Assembly (NCBI GenBank): GCA_946628745.1
Contig: CAMOXA010000119.1
Location: 1-5,043 of the forward strand
Direction of reading: 5' to 3'
Source: an uncultured Verrucomicrobiota bacterium
GTDB lineage: Bacteria > Verrucomicrobiota > Kiritimatiellia > RFP12 > UBA1067
DNA length: 5,043 bases
The position numbers and the translations under genes were made by a program. The notes beneath the pieces were generated by a model, which had not been told where the DNA came from, searched no databases, and saw nothing but the letters and a program-made list of their open reading frames with translations. Below are positions 4,644-5,043 of this stretch, piece after piece. The first letter of the stretch is position 1. Each line of letters starts with the position of its first letter.

Positions 4644-5043
4644 GTGAACCTCCCGTTCGAATTGGTGACCGTCACCGAATCGGCCTCAATCTTCAGTATC
4701 GTATTCTCGCCGATCGACGCTCCCTCCAGAACGCGCATGCCGTTCTGCATCACAAGGCATGGATATGGCTTCGTCAGAATCCCGCACACGGGAAACGCCG
4801 GCGCTGACGGCTTGGCTTTTCTGGCCGCGACCGGCGCAACGGTCTCCTGCCCGTCTTCTTCGCCCAAAGACTTGGCCTTGGCCGAGAACACCACGCCGGA
4901 GACGTCGACATCCTTGATCTTCGGCATGTCGGCGGCGAGCGCGGCAAGGGTCTTTCGCAACGACGCGGCCGACCGGGAAACACCCTCGAGCGCCACTACG
5001 CGGTTTGTGGCGGCCGCAACCTTTATTGCGCCCTCCGTCAGCG
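4631..5043 (-). CDS. sctD: SctD, T3SS inner-membrane ring protein (partial: C-terminal about 136 residues)
   Basis: SctD is a single-pass inner-membrane protein with a cytosolic FHA-like domain and periplasmic ring-building domains; it surrounds SctJ and connects to the secretin. Only the periplasmic C-terminus is present; the frame is open at base 5043 and ends with TAA at 4631-4633. The visible part starts with a BON/ring-type alpha-beta segment, with VVALEGVSRSAASLRKTLAA and then PKIKDVDVSGVVFS. An Ala/Pro/Lys linker follows. Last comes a small beta-rich domain of about 53 residues (VCGILTKPYPCLVMQNGMRV, then EGASIG..., ending GRFTWKP) that contains two cysteines. The identity rests on the BON-like repeat and on the position immediately before the yscE-like and sctF genes, as in ysc operons. 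The 3' end overlaps the next gene by 13 nt. Confidence 0.85.
   Translation of the reverse strand, partial: LTEGAIKVAAATNRVVALEGVSRSAASLRKTLAALAADMPKIKDVDVSGVVFSAKAKSLGEEDGQETVAPVAARKAKPSAPAFPVCGILTKPYPCLVMQNGMRVLEGASIGENTILKIEADSVTVTNSNGRFTWKP

Larger units (their letters stand above)
1..5043 (-). other. Single T3SS operon segment (sctD-E-F-G-I-J-TPR-K-L-N)
   Basis: All ten genes are co-oriented, and junctions are overlaps of 13, 1, 4, 13 and 1 nt or gaps of 57, 56, 33 and 18 nt. No intergenic stretch is long enough for an ordinary promoter plus leader, and I see no hairpin followed by a T-run, so one polycistronic transcript entering from beyond base 5043 and leaving beyond base 1 is inferred. 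The promoter, the secretin (sctC), sctO, P and Q, and the export apparatus (sctR, S, T, U, V) are outside the window. Confidence 0.88.

Overview
The window is a slice of a non-flagellar type III secretion system (T3SS, injectisome) operon. All ten genes that can be supported lie on the minus strand, so transcription runs from base 5043 towards base 1. In transcription order they are: sctD (3' end only), a YscE-like needle co-chaperone, sctF (needle), a YscG-like TPR needle chaperone, sctI (inner rod), sctJ (inner-membrane ring lipoprotein), a small TPR protein resembling YscY, sctK (sorting-platform adaptor), sctL (ATPase stator) and sctN (ATPase, first 315 codons only). The D-E-F-G-I-J-K-L order is that of the Yersinia ysc virC operon. 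Here there is no yscH-like gene between G and I, an extra TPR gene sits between J and K, and the ATPase gene follows L directly.

Layout: bases 4011-5043 hold the end of sctD and the needle module (E, F, G). Bases 2613-4011 hold the TPR needle chaperone, the rod and the lipoprotein ring. Bases 1-2594 hold the extra TPR protein and the cytosolic ATPase/sorting-platform module (K, L, N). Genes are very tightly packed: five of nine junctions overlap (13 nt twice, TGATG twice, ATGA once) and the other four have gaps of 57, 56, 33 and 18 nt. I see no promoter, terminator, RNA gene, mobile element, repeat array or CRISPR. No stretch over 300 bases lacks a gene.

How the genes work together: SctD and SctJ form the inner-membrane rings. 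SctF and SctI polymerise into the needle and rod that carry substrates outward. The E/G pair probably keeps SctF monomeric in the cytosol. SctK, SctL and SctN are the cytosolic platform, stator and ATPase that dock, unfold and feed substrates.

The host is a diderm (Gram-negative-type) bacterium with a G+C-rich genome, since T3SSs span two membranes. Its codon use includes ATA for Ile (at least nine times in sctN) and AGA/AGG for Arg, which is unusual for G+C-rich beta- or gammaproteobacteria. A PVC-group (Chlamydiota/Verrucomicrobiota/Lentisphaerota-like) or deltaproteobacterial host is possible, but this is a weak inference. The apparatus is a known machine. What merits a second look is the extra YscY-like gene, the tail-less SctJ, the extended needle subunit and the unusual C-terminal domain of SctD.
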